A DNA stretch of 5,991 bases from Pseudomonadota bacterium (GTDB lineage Bacteria; Pseudomonadota; Gammaproteobacteria; Burkholderiales; Burkholderiaceae_C). The notes under the pieces are model-generated. The model had not been told where the DNA came from. It made no database searches and saw only the letters and a list, made by a program, of their open reading frames with translations. The stretch's first letter is position 1. Each line of letters starts with the position of its first letter. The stretch lies in contig JAFECV010000149.1 in NCBI GenBank assembly GCA_018241985.1, positions 1-5,991 of the forward strand, in the 5' to 3' direction. The position numbers and the translations under genes are program-made. Shown here piece after piece: positions 1 through 5,976 of this stretch.

Positions 1-675
1 TTACTTCTTCGCGGCTGGCGCAGCCTTGTCGGCGGGCGCCGCGGCGGCCGGTGCCTCGGCTGCGGGCGCTGCAGCGCCGGCCTCGGTGGCAGCGGTTTCT
101 TCCTCGGCTTCCGCGGCGGCGGCCGTCACCACCGACACGATCACCGGGTCTTCCTTGCCGTGCGCGACCACGGCCACGCCCTTGGGCAGCTTGATGTCGC
201 TCACGTGCAGCGTCGCGCCCTTCTTGAGGCCGCTCAGGTCGACCGCGATGAACTCGGGCAGGTCGGCCGGCAGGCACGAGATCTCGAGGTCGGAGATCAC
301 GTGGTTGACCACGCAGTGGTCGACCTTGACCGCTTCGGACTCTTCAGCCGCGCTGTAGTGCAGCGGCACCTTCATGTGCAGCCGGGTGTTCACGTCGACG
401 CGCTGGAAGTCGACATGCAGCACCGACGGCCGGAACGGGTGCATCTGCACGTTGCGCAGCAGCACCTTGCTGGACTGGCCGTTCAGCTCCATGTCGAGCA
501 CGGTGGAATGGAAGGTTTCCTTCTTGAGCGCGTGCCACAGCGCGTTGTGGTCGAGCTCGATCATCTGCGGCTGGCCGGTGCCGCCGTAGACGATGCCCGG
601 CGTCTTGCCGCCGATGCGCAGACGGCGGCTCGCACCCGTACCCTGCTTGGCGCGCTCGAAAGCGACGAATTTCAT
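1..675 (-). CDS. rplY: 50S ribosomal protein bL25, long CTC/TL5-type
   Basis: The product binds 5S rRNA in the central protuberance of the large ribosomal subunit. The 224-residue protein has the two-domain layout of the CTC/TL5 branch, not the ~94-residue single-domain E. coli form. An N-terminal 5S-rRNA-binding barrel covers about residues 1-95 and includes the typical GASRRLR (14-20) and GKTPGIVYG (23-31) stretch. A C-terminal beta domain covers about 96-183, and a low-complexity tail rich in Ala, Glu and Pro covers 184-224, ending in Lys-Lys. The start is well supported: AAAGGAG lies 6 nt before the ATG, the clearest ribosome binding site in the window. The stop codon TAA is the first three bases of the window, so the gene is just complete. 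It follows prs, but an intrinsic terminator lies in the gap. Identification is by recalled family resemblance and is very secure; only the role of the tail is unknown. Confidence 0.97.
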   Translation of the reverse strand: MKFVAFERAKQGTGASRRLRIGGKTPGIVYGGTGQPQMIELDHNALWHALKKETFHSTVLDMELNGQSSKVLLRNVQMHPFRPSVLHVDFQRVDVNTRLHMKVPLHYSAAEESEAVKVDHCVVNHVISDLEISCLPADLPEFIAVDLSGLKKGATLHVSDIKLPKGVAVVAHGKEDPVIVSVVTAAAAEAEEETAATEAGAAAPAAEAPAAAAPADKAAPAAKK

Positions 676-681
676 GACTCA

Positions 682-688
682 CTCCTTT
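682..688 (-). promoter_or_regulatory. Shine-Dalgarno site of rplY
   Basis: The minus-strand sequence AAAGGAG is a strong match to the 16S rRNA anti-Shine-Dalgarno sequence. It is spaced 6 nt from the ATG at 675-673. It fixes the rplY start and contrasts with ispE, prs, lolB and mutM, whose starts have no recognisable site. Confidence 0.85.
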
Positions 689-721
689 GGGAGCCCACCG
701 CGACCAGTGTGACTCCGGTTG

Positions 722-745
722 AAAAAGGCCCGCCGACGGCAGGCC
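722..745 (-). terminator. Rho-independent terminator between prs and rplY
   Basis: On the minus strand, 17 nt after the prs stop codon, GGCCTGCC (745-738) can pair with GGCGGGCC (734-727). This gives an 8-bp stem with one G-U pair and a 3-nt loop, followed directly by five T residues (726-722). This is the standard intrinsic terminator form. It should end at least part of the transcript that comes through ispE, tRNA-Gln and prs. The plus strand has no T-run after the same inverted repeat, so it looks one-directional. How efficient it is cannot be judged from sequence, and rplY downstream has no visible promoter of its own. Confidence 0.75.
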
Positions 746-761
746 TGCCTTCGCTTTCGGA

Positions 762-1736
762 TCAGAAAAGGTTTTCCTGCTCCGAGAACAACCGCATGAC
801 CGAGTCGCCGGTGGCGATCCGCTGGATCGTCTCGGCGAACAGCGGCGCGACCGACAGCTGGCGGATCTTCGCGCAGCCGCGGGCCGCGTCGCTCAGCGGG
901 ATCGTGTCGGTGACGACGACTTCGTCGAGCGCGCTGCCATCGGTGATCCGCGCCAGCGCCGGACCCGAGAAGATCGGGTGCGTGCAATACGCATAGACCC
1001 GGTTCGCGCCGCGCGCCTTCAGCACCTCGGCCGCCTTCACCAGCGTGCCGGCGGTGTCGATCATGTCGTCCATCACCACGCAGTTGCGGCCGTCGATCTC
1101 GCCGATCACGTGCATGACCTCGCTCTCGTTCGGCTTGGGCCGGCGCTTGTCGATGATCGCCATGTCGCAGCCGAGCTGCTTGGCCAGCGCGCGCGCGCGC
1201 ACCACGCCGCCGACGTCGGGCGAGACGACGATCAGGTTGTCGTAGTTCTTCTGGCGCAGGTCGCGCAGCAGCACCGGCGACGCGTAGATGTTGTCGACCG
1301 GGATGTCGAAGAAGCCCTGGATCTGGTCGGCGTGCAGGTCCATCGTCAGCACGCGCGCCACGCCGACCGCCTGCAGCATGTTGGCGACGACCTTCGCGCT
1401 GATCGGCACGCGCGCCGAGCGCGGACGCCGGTCCTGGCGCGCATAGCCGAAATACGGAATCACCGCGCTGATCCGCTCGGCCGACGCGCGCTTGAGCGCA
1501 TCGACCATGATCAGCAGTTCCATCAGGTTGTCGTTGGTCGGCGCGCAGGTCGACTGCACCACGAACACGTCGCGCGCGCGCACGTTCTGCTTGATCTCGA
1601 CGTTGACCTCGCCGTCCGAGAAGCGCCCGACGCTCGCGGCGCCGACGGCTATGCCCAGGTTGCGCGCGATCTCGGCCGCCAGGTTCGGGTTGGCGTTGCC
1701 GGTGAAGACGAGGAAGTCAGGATGATGAGCCTGCAT
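762..1736 (-). CDS. prs: Ribose-phosphate pyrophosphokinase (PRPP synthetase), class I
   Basis: A cytosolic enzyme that transfers pyrophosphate from ATP to ribose 5-phosphate. The product, PRPP, is used for purine, pyrimidine, NAD, histidine and tryptophan synthesis. The 324-residue length fits the family (E. coli 315). Visible signatures are FSDGE (39-43), the [14 protein letters not shown] block (61-74), the ATP-binding flexible loop FGYARQDRR (96-104), [12 protein letters not shown] (133-144) with the catalytic-site His135, DKRRPK (196-201) and the ribose-phosphate binding loop DDMIDTAGT (223-231). All key residues are intact. The ATG at 1736 is the only plausible start, yet no Shine-Dalgarno sequence precedes it. 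It lies 58 nt after tRNA-Gln on the same strand and is followed by an intrinsic terminator. E. coli also keeps prs downstream of ispE. An extended -10 element inside ispE may provide a promoter for this gene and the tRNA. Confidence 0.98.
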   Translation of the reverse strand: MQAHHPDFLVFTGNANPNLAAEIARNLGIAVGAASVGRFSDGEVNVEIKQNVRARDVFVVQSTCAPTNDNLMELLIMVDALKRASAERISAVIPYFGYARQDRRPRSARVPISAKVVANMLQAVGVARVLTMDLHADQIQGFFDIPVDNIYASPVLLRDLRQKNYDNLIVVSPDVGGVVRARALAKQLGCDMAIIDKRRPKPNESEVMHVIGEIDGRNCVVMDDMIDTAGTLVKAAEVLKARGANRVYAYCTHPIFSGPALARITDGSALDEVVVTDTIPLSDAARGCAKIRQLSVAPLFAETIQRIATGDSVMRLFSEQENLF

Positions 1737-1781
1737 GAGCGTGACGGATGAAGATGAACAGGCCCTGATTTCTTTGTCTTG

Positions 1782-1791
1782 GCGCTAGCGC
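1782..1791. repeat. 10-bp perfect palindrome just 3' of tRNA-Gln
   Basis: GCGCTAGCGC is its own reverse complement and begins 3 nt beyond the encoded CCA of the tRNA. In RNA it could form only a tiny hairpin, and no T-run follows on the minus strand, so it is not a terminator. It may help 3'-end processing of the tRNA precursor or be chance in GC-rich DNA. Confidence 0.35.
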
Positions 1792-1794
1792 GTT

Positions 1795-1871
1795 TGGCAG
1801 GGGAGGAAGGATTCGAACCTTCGCATGCTGGAATCAAAATCCAGTGCCTTAACCAACTTGGCGACTCCCCT
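1795..1871 (-). tRNA. tRNA-Gln (anticodon UUG), CCA encoded
   Basis: A 77-nt cloverleaf folds from the minus strand. The acceptor stem is AGGGGAG (1871-1865) with CTCCCCT (1805-1799). The D arm runs GCC...GGC. The anticodon stem is CTGGA/TCCAG around the loop TTTTGAT, and the anticodon TTG lies at 1837-1835. The T stem is GAAGG/CCTTC around TTCGAAT. The discriminator base is G73 (1798) and the 3' CCA is genomically encoded (1797-1795). It reads CAA, and CAG by wobble. G73, G2-C71 and G3-C70 match the known E. coli GlnRS identity elements, but the first pair is A1-U72 instead of U1-A72. The gene lies 46 nt after ispE and 58 nt before prs, all on one strand, so it is probably cut out of a longer transcript. 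Confidence 0.97.
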
Positions 1872-1917
1872 GCACGGGTCGACGGTCTTCGTCACTTCAA
1901 CGCCGGCCATCCACCGA

Positions 1918-2817
1918 TCACTCGTCGCTGGCGGCCCACCCGACGAGCGGATGCGCCTCCAGATTGCAGCATTCTCGCACCTGCCAGTCCGCTGGTGCCT
2001 GCCACGCGGCGTTCGCCGGCGCCTGGGGCAGGGCGTTCACCGCCGCGTCCTTCATCCGTGCAAACACCGCGCTGCCCGATCCGGTCATCCGCCCCGTCAG
2101 GCCCTGTTGGGAAAGCCAGTCGAGCGCCGATTTGATCTCCGGACAGAGGCCTTCGGCCACCGGTTGCAGGTCGTTCCGGCCAAAGCCGAATGGGTCTGCT
2201 GCAAAGCGCGAAATTATAGCAGCCGGCGTGGCGCGCTCGAGCTCGGGCGCCGCGAACACGCGGGCGGTTTCGAGCCCGGCGCGTGGCCGGGCGACGACGA
2301 AGCGGGCCGCCGGCAGCGCCGACGCGCCATCGAGCGGCGTGATCCGCTCGCCGATGCCCTCGACCCAGGCGTTTCTCCCGCGCAGGAAGAACGGCACGTC
2401 GGCGCCGAGCCGCAGCCCGATCCGCTCCAGCTCGGGCAACGGCAGCCGCAGGTTCCACAGGCGGTTCAGCGCGAGCAGGCAGCTCGCCGCGTCGGACGAG
2501 CCGCCGCCGAGACCCGCCTGCGCGGGGATGCGCTTGTCGACGCCGATCTGTACTCCGACCTTCACGCCGAGCTTCGTGCCGGCCGTGGCCTGCAGCGCGC
2601 GCGCCGCGCGCAGCGTCAGGTCGTCGGCGGGCAGCGGCGCGCCGAGGTCTTCGCGCGCGATGCCGCCGTCATCGCGCCGTTCGAAGTGCAGCGTGTCGCA
2701 CCAGTCGATCAGCATGAACGCCGACTGCAGCAGGTGGTAGCCGTCAGCGCGGCGCCCCGTCACGTGCAGGAACAGGTTCAGTTTGGCCGGCGCCGGAACG
2801 TCGTACAGCGCCTTCAT
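1918..2817 (-). CDS. ispE: 4-diphosphocytidyl-2-C-methyl-D-erythritol kinase
   Basis: A cytosolic GHMP-superfamily kinase. It phosphorylates the 2-hydroxyl of CDP-methylerythritol using ATP, the fourth step of the MEP route to isopentenyl diphosphate. The 299 residues compare with 283 in E. coli. All three GHMP motifs are present: PAPAKLNLFLHV (8-19) with the conserved Lys12, the ATP-binding glycine loop AGLGGGSSDAAS (101-112), and MTGSGSAVFA (244-253) near the C terminus. LGADVPFFL (137-145) carries the predicted catalytic Asp140. The ATG at 2817 begins 22 nt after the lolB stop, without an obvious ribosome binding site, so expression probably relies on the upstream operon. The last ~30 residues lie beyond the conserved motifs. 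Codons 199-202 (GCT GCT ATA ATT) stand out from the GC-ending codons around them and form a promoter-like element. Confidence 0.97.
   Translation of the reverse strand: MKALYDVPAPAKLNLFLHVTGRRADGYHLLQSAFMLIDWCDTLHFERRDDGGIAREDLGAPLPADDLTLRAARALQATAGTKLGVKVGVQIGVDKRIPAQAGLGGGSSDAASCLLALNRLWNLRLPLPELERIGLRLGADVPFFLRGRNAWVEGIGERITPLDGASALPAARFVVARPRAGLETARVFAAPELERATPAAIISRFAADPFGFGRNDLQPVAEGLCPEIKSALDWLSQQGLTGRMTGSGSAVFARMKDAAVNALPQAPANAAWQAPADWQVRECCNLEAHPLVGWAASDE
2213..2221 (-). promoter_or_regulatory. Candidate extended -10 promoter inside ispE
   Basis: The minus strand reads TGCTATAAT, an exact sigma-70 extended -10 element (TGnTATAAT). It faces tRNA-Gln, prs and rplY, with the expected transcription start near 2206, about 335 nt before the tRNA. 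At 17-bp spacing the -35 position reads CTCGAG, which does not resemble TTGACA; extended -10 promoters can do without a good -35. The element is spelled by ispE codons 199-202, including ATA, a rare isoleucine codon in GC-rich genomes. It could let the tRNA and prs be expressed apart from lolB and ispE. This is inferred from sequence alone. Confidence 0.45.
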
Positions 2818-2839
2818 CGCGCGCGCATCCGGGCAGGTG

Positions 2840-3343
2840 TCAGCGATCGAGCGCGACCCGCAGTTCCGCGGCCGGCAGCGGCGACGCGCGCCGCGCGCTC
2901 AACCGTCCGGTGGCGAGCTGCGACAGGTCGGCCTGCCAGCCCGCCGCCTGGGCATCGGTGCCGCGCAGCCAGTCGAACAGCGCCGCCACCGGAATGGCCG
3001 TGCCCAGCGCGCGCGCGACCAGCGCATCGAGCGAATCGAAATCGCGCGAGCGGCCGTCCTGCGCCAGCGTCGCGCGTCCCGGCGCCCAGGTCAGGATCGC
3101 GATCGTGCTGCCCAGCGGGTTGTACAGCGCCAGCTCGCCCGCGTCGGCATTGCCGCGGAGGTCGAACTGCGCCGAAAACGACTGGGGCGGATCGGCGTCC
3201 ACCCGCACCGCGAGATGCCCGCTCCATGTCGATGTTGAAACGTTGTTTTGCTGTGGAGCGAGCGCCGGTTGTGCGCATCCTGCTATGAGTACGATAGCAA
3301 CCAGCGACAGCCAAGACAGCCAGGCAAGGGCCCGTGCGCGCAT
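2840..3343 (-). CDS. lolB: Outer-membrane lipoprotein receptor LolB (short form)
   Basis: LolB takes lipoproteins from the periplasmic carrier LolA and inserts them into the inner leaflet of the outer membrane; it is itself a lipoprotein. The 167-residue precursor has a signal peptide with a lipobox, IAGC (20-23), so Cys23 would be lipidated. Residue +2 is Ala, not the Asp that retains lipoproteins in the inner membrane. The beta-barrel-like domain begins at GHLAVRV (42-48). NPLGS (75-79) matches the E. coli loop whose Leu68 (mature numbering) is needed for lipoprotein insertion; here it is Leu77. The mature protein is about 145 residues against 186 in E. coli, mainly through a shorter linker after Cys23 and a shorter C-terminal part. 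The ATG lies 2 nt after the upstream TGA, without a visible ribosome binding site, which suggests translational coupling. An in-frame start at 3460 exists, but it would bury the signal peptide inside the protein and is rejected. Confidence 0.9.
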   Translation of the reverse strand: MRARALAWLSWLSLVAIVLIAGCAQPALAPQQNNVSTSTWSGHLAVRVDADPPQSFSAQFDLRGNADAGELALYNPLGSTIAILTWAPGRATLAQDGRSRDFDSLDALVARALGTAIPVAALFDWLRGTDAQAAGWQADLSQLATGRLSARRASPLPAAELRVALDR

Positions 3344-3345
3344 CG

Positions 3346-5100
3346 TCACAGCTTGACGTGCAGGCGCTGCAGCGTGTCGCGCAGCGTCTGGTTGTCGGCA
3401 TCGGCCTTCTGGCCCTGCTTCCAGACCGAGATCGCGCGGTCGCGCTCGCCCAGGCTCCACAGCACCTCGCCCAGGTGCGCGGCGATCTCGACGTCGGGCC
3501 GGGTCTTGTACGCGGTCTCGAGCAGCCGCGCCGCTTCTTCCTTGTTGCCCATGCGGTACTCGACCCAGCCCAGGCTGTCAGTGATGTAGGCGTCGCCGGG
3601 AGAGAGCTGCAGCGCCTTCTGGATCAGCTCCTTGGCCTCGGGCAGGCGTTCGCCGCGATCGGCGAGCGAATAGCCGAGTGCGTTGTAGGCTTGCGCGTTG
3701 TCGGGCTGCACCGAAATCAGCTGGCGCAGCAGCCGCTCCATGTCACCCGGCTTGCCGAGCTTTTCCGCGAGCATCGCCTGGTCGTACAGCAGGTCCGGGT
3801 CGGCGCCGGATGCGCTCGCCAGCAGGTCGTAGGCGCGCTGGTACTGCCTGTTGTCGCGCAGCAATGCAACTTGCGCGAGCAGCTTCGCCCGCGCTTCGCC
3901 GGCGGATCTGGGCGAGATGCCCTGGATCAGCTTCAGGCCCGCCTCGAGCTGGCCCTGCTTCGCGAGGATGGACGCGCGCTGCGCCACGACGCCGACCGGA
4001 TCGAGCGGGTCCTGGATGCGGTCGAGCCAGGCGGTGGCCTGCGCGTAGTCCTTGCGCTTTTCGGCGACCTGCGACAGCAGCAGGTAGGCCTGCTCCAGAC
4101 CGCGCTTCTCGCCGGGGCCGGGCTTTTCCGCTTCCGCCATGTCGACGAAGCGGCGCACCGAGATATCGGCTTCTTTGTTCTGATTGTTCTGCGCCTGCAG
4201 CGCGCCCAGCAGCAGCCATCCGTTCGCGTAGTCCGGGTGGGTCGTGGTCAGGGTCTTGAGCTGCAGGTCGGCCTCGCCGTAGCGCTGGTCGTCGATCAGC
4301 ATGCGCGCGTAGCCGAAGCGCACGGCGGGCGCGGCGTCGCCGGCCAGCACCTGCTGCACGAGGGGCTCGGCCTGCGGCACCTTGGCAGCGACCAGTTCCA
4401 GCGCCAGCAGCCCCGGGCCTTCCGCCTTCGGGTCCAGCGCCTGGCCGCGCCGCGCCGCGTCCAGCGCGCCCTCGCCGTCGCCGGCCGCGAGCCGCATGCG
4501 GCCCACGGTGGTCCAGGCGGCCGGGCCGAAGTCGGGCTGCTTGAGTTCGGGGCCGAGCGCCTTCTCGACCACGCTCGCGGCCAGCTTGCGGTCCGACGCC
4601 CGGGCGTACAGCCTCGGCAGCGCCAGGATTACCGCGGTCCGCTTGTCGGCCGGGGTCAGCGCGATCTCGGTCTTCAGCGGGCCGGCGCTGTCGCTGATGC
4701 GGTTCAGCACGATCAGGATCTGCAGCAGCGTCTCGTTCGCCTCGCGCGACTGCGGATCGGCGCGCCGCCAGGCGCGCGCCGCCTGCAGGGCCGACTCGCC
4801 CGAGCGTGCCTGCAGCGCGATCTGCACCGCGCTGCGGTACAGCCCCGGGTCGTTCGTCTGGCGCGCGGCCTCGAGCATCAGCGAGTAGCCGGCGCCGGGG
4901 TCGCCTTCCTCGACCTTCAGATCGGCCAGCAGGATCTGGTAGAACAGGTCCGCGTCCATCGCCGAATTGACGACCGGCGGCGGCGTCGATTTCTCTGCGG
5001 CGGCCGGGCTTTCGGCGGCCTGCGCTGCGAAGCTGGTTGCCGTCAGTGCGGCGACCATCAGTGCGCGCGCAAGGCAGTGCAAGGGATTCATCCGAACCAT
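3346..5100 (-). CDS. Secreted tetratricopeptide-repeat protein of unknown function
   Basis: I cannot assign a specific function. The 584-residue protein opens with a Sec signal peptide: a hydrophobic stretch ALMVAALTATSFA (13-25) and a probable cleavage after Ala-Gln-Ala at residue 28. No lipobox follows, so the mature protein should be soluble in the periplasm. The rest is almost wholly alpha-helical repeat. Tetratricopeptide units are clearest at about 434-467, 468-501 (AYNALGYSLADRG), 502-536 (DSLGWVEYRMGNKEEA) and 537-570. Weaker units lie near 194-226 and 290-320, with degenerate helices between. Such repeats usually hold protein partners. It heads the minus-strand operon and its stop codon is 2 nt from the lolB start, which suggests an envelope role linked to outer-membrane assembly; this is inference only. 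The start is uncertain: Met1 (5100) and Met4 (5091) are both possible, and neither has a good ribosome binding site. Met4 gives the more usual signal peptide. Confidence 0.9.
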   Translation of the reverse strand: MVRMNPLHCLARALMVAALTATSFAAQAAESPAAAEKSTPPPVVNSAMDADLFYQILLADLKVEEGDPGAGYSLMLEAARQTNDPGLYRSAVQIALQARSGESALQAARAWRRADPQSREANETLLQILIVLNRISDSAGPLKTEIALTPADKRTAVILALPRLYARASDRKLAASVVEKALGPELKQPDFGPAAWTTVGRMRLAAGDGEGALDAARRGQALDPKAEGPGLLALELVAAKVPQAEPLVQQVLAGDAAPAVRFGYARMLIDDQRYGEADLQLKTLTTTHPDYANGWLLLGALQAQNNQNKEADISVRRFVDMAEAEKPGPGEKRGLEQAYLLLSQVAEKRKDYAQATAWLDRIQDPLDPVGVVAQRASILAKQGQLEAGLKLIQGISPRSAGEARAKLLAQVALLRDNRQYQRAYDLLASASGADPDLLYDQAMLAEKLGKPGDMERLLRQLISVQPDNAQAYNALGYSLADRGERLPEAKELIQKALQLSPGDAYITDSLGWVEYRMGNKEEAARLLETAYKTRPDVEIAAHLGEVLWSLGERDRAISVWKQGQKADADNQTLRDTLQRLHVKL

Positions 5101-5132
5101 AATAATCGAAGGCGCAGCGCCGTTTGGGCCCC
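5101..5132. promoter_or_regulatory. 32-bp divergent gap between the TPR gene and mutM
   Basis: The two genes diverge with only 32 bp between start codons, so their promoters must overlap each other or the coding sequences. The AT-rich patch at 5098-5106 is the only one nearby. It offers CATAAT (plus, 5098-5103) for mutM and TATTAT (minus, 5104-5099) for the TPR gene as weak -10 candidates; neither has a recognisable -35. GGCGC-A-GCGCC (5111-5121) is a short perfect inverted repeat that would lie in the mutM leader. Individual elements are tentative. Confidence 0.4.
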
Positions 5133-5948
5133 ATGCCGGAACTCCCCGAAGTCGAAGTCACCCGCCTCTCTTTTGCCGATCGCATCGCCGGCGCGACGAT
5201 CGCGCAGGTGCGGCTGGGCAAGCCGCTGCGCTGGCCGCTGGGGTGCGAGCCGGCCGCGTTGCAGGGGAGGGTGGTGCAGCGGGTGGACCGCCGCGGCAAG
5301 TACCTGCTGCTGGAACTCGACCGCGGCCTGCTGCTGCTGCACCTGGGCATGTCGGGGAGCCTGCGCTTCGCGGAGCGGATGCCGCAGGCCGGTCCGCACG
5401 ATCATCTGGACATCGCGACCAGCCGCGGCGTGCTGCGCCTGCACGATCCGCGCCGCTTCGGCGCGGTCGTCTATGCGGCCGACCGGCAGGCGCCCGCGGC
5501 GCAAAAGCTGCTCGGGCGCCTCGGCGTCGAGCCGCTGGCGCCGGAGTTCGATGCCGCCGCGCTGTACGACGGCCTGCGGCGGCGCCAGGCGAGCATCAAA
5601 CAAATCCTGCTCGCCGGCGAACTGGTGGTCGGCGTGGGCAACATCTACGCCTGCGAGGCGCTGTTCCTGGCCGGGATCCGGCCCACCGCGCGGGCGGCGT
5701 CGCTCGGCCGGCGCCGCGTGCTGCGGCTGCACGCGGCGATCAGGCAGGTGCTCGAGCAGGCGGTCGCGCGCGGAGGGAGCACGCTGCGCGACTTCGCGAA
5801 CGCGCACGGCGAGGCCGGGAGCTTCCAGCAGGGTGCGATGGTGTACGGCCGCGCCGGCCAGCCCTGCCGGGTCTGCGGTAGCCCGATCCGGCTGCTGCGC
5901 CAGGGCCAGCGCTCCAGCTATTTCTGCCCAACCTGCCAGAAATACTGA
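5133..5948 (+). CDS. mutM: Formamidopyrimidine-DNA glycosylase (Fpg/MutM)
   Basis: A bifunctional base-excision repair enzyme. It removes 8-oxoguanine and formamidopyrimidines from DNA and cuts the backbone by beta,delta-elimination. The 271 residues match the family (E. coli 269). The MPELPEVE start supplies Pro2, which becomes the N-terminal nucleophile once Met is removed, and Glu3; this decides the start at ATG 5133 over the in-frame TTG at 5124. Other family residues are Lys56, the intercalating set Met73 (HLGMSGSLR), Arg107 and Phe109 (DPRRFGA), Asn170 in [10 protein letters not shown], and a C-terminal zinc finger with Cys245, Cys248, Cys265 and Cys268 and its Arg260. Everything needed for catalysis appears intact. 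No clear ribosome binding site is visible. The gene diverges from the TPR operon; in relatives I recall mutY following mutM. Confidence 0.98.
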   Translation: MPELPEVEVTRLSFADRIAGATIAQVRLGKPLRWPLGCEPAALQGRVVQRVDRRGKYLLLELDRGLLLLHLGMSGSLRFAERMPQAGPHDHLDIATSRGVLRLHDPRRFGAVVYAADRQAPAAQKLLGRLGVEPLAPEFDAAALYDGLRRRQASIKQILLAGELVVGVGNIYACEALFLAGIRPTARAASLGRRRVLRLHAAIRQVLEQAVARGGSTLRDFANAHGEAGSFQQGAMVYGRAGQPCRVCGSPIRLLRQGQRSSYFCPTCQKY

Positions 5949-5950
5949 GT

Positions 5951-5970
5951 GTGCCGGCCGACGCCGGTGC
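5951..5970 (+). other. Short GC-rich hairpin after the mutM stop
   Basis: GTGCCGGC and GCCGGTGC can pair over 8 positions, two of them or more as G-U wobbles, around the loop CGAC. It starts 2 nt after the mutM stop. It has no T-run behind it, since TATAAGATGA follows, so it is not a convincing terminator. It may be a weak pause or stabiliser between mutM and the next gene, or chance. Confidence 0.25.
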
Positions 5971-5976
5971 TATAAG

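Noticed and set aside
978..1751. A 257-codon open frame on the plus strand opposite prs
   Set aside because: Its His/Arg/Val/Asp-rich translation mirrors the codon bias of prs and carries no motif.
2826..2828. An ATG on the minus strand just upstream of the ispE start
   Set aside because: It is out of frame with ispE and has no ribosome binding site.
1825..3288. A 487-codon open frame on the plus strand, antisense to ispE and lolB
   Set aside because: It is Arg/Ala/Pro-rich with no recognisable domain, and lies opposite two clearly identified genes. Long antisense frames are expected in GC-rich DNA.
3344..3460. In-frame upstream start for lolB at 3460
   Set aside because: It would add 39 residues before the lipoprotein signal peptide and overlap the TPR coding sequence; the ATG at 3343 gives a standard signal and lipobox.
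5124..5132. TTG start three codons upstream of the mutM ATG
   Set aside because: MutM needs Pro directly after the initiator Met as its catalytic nucleophile, so the ATG at 5133 must be used.
3743..5350. A 535-codon open frame on the minus strand overlapping the TPR gene and the start of mutM
   Set aside because: It is frame-shifted within the TPR gene, has Arg/Gly/Ala low-complexity translation, and crosses the divergent promoter region and mutM in antisense.
4967..5881. A 304-codon open frame on the plus strand overlapping mutM
   Set aside because: It is out of frame with mutM, Arg/Ala/Gly-rich, and the MutM frame contains every family residue.
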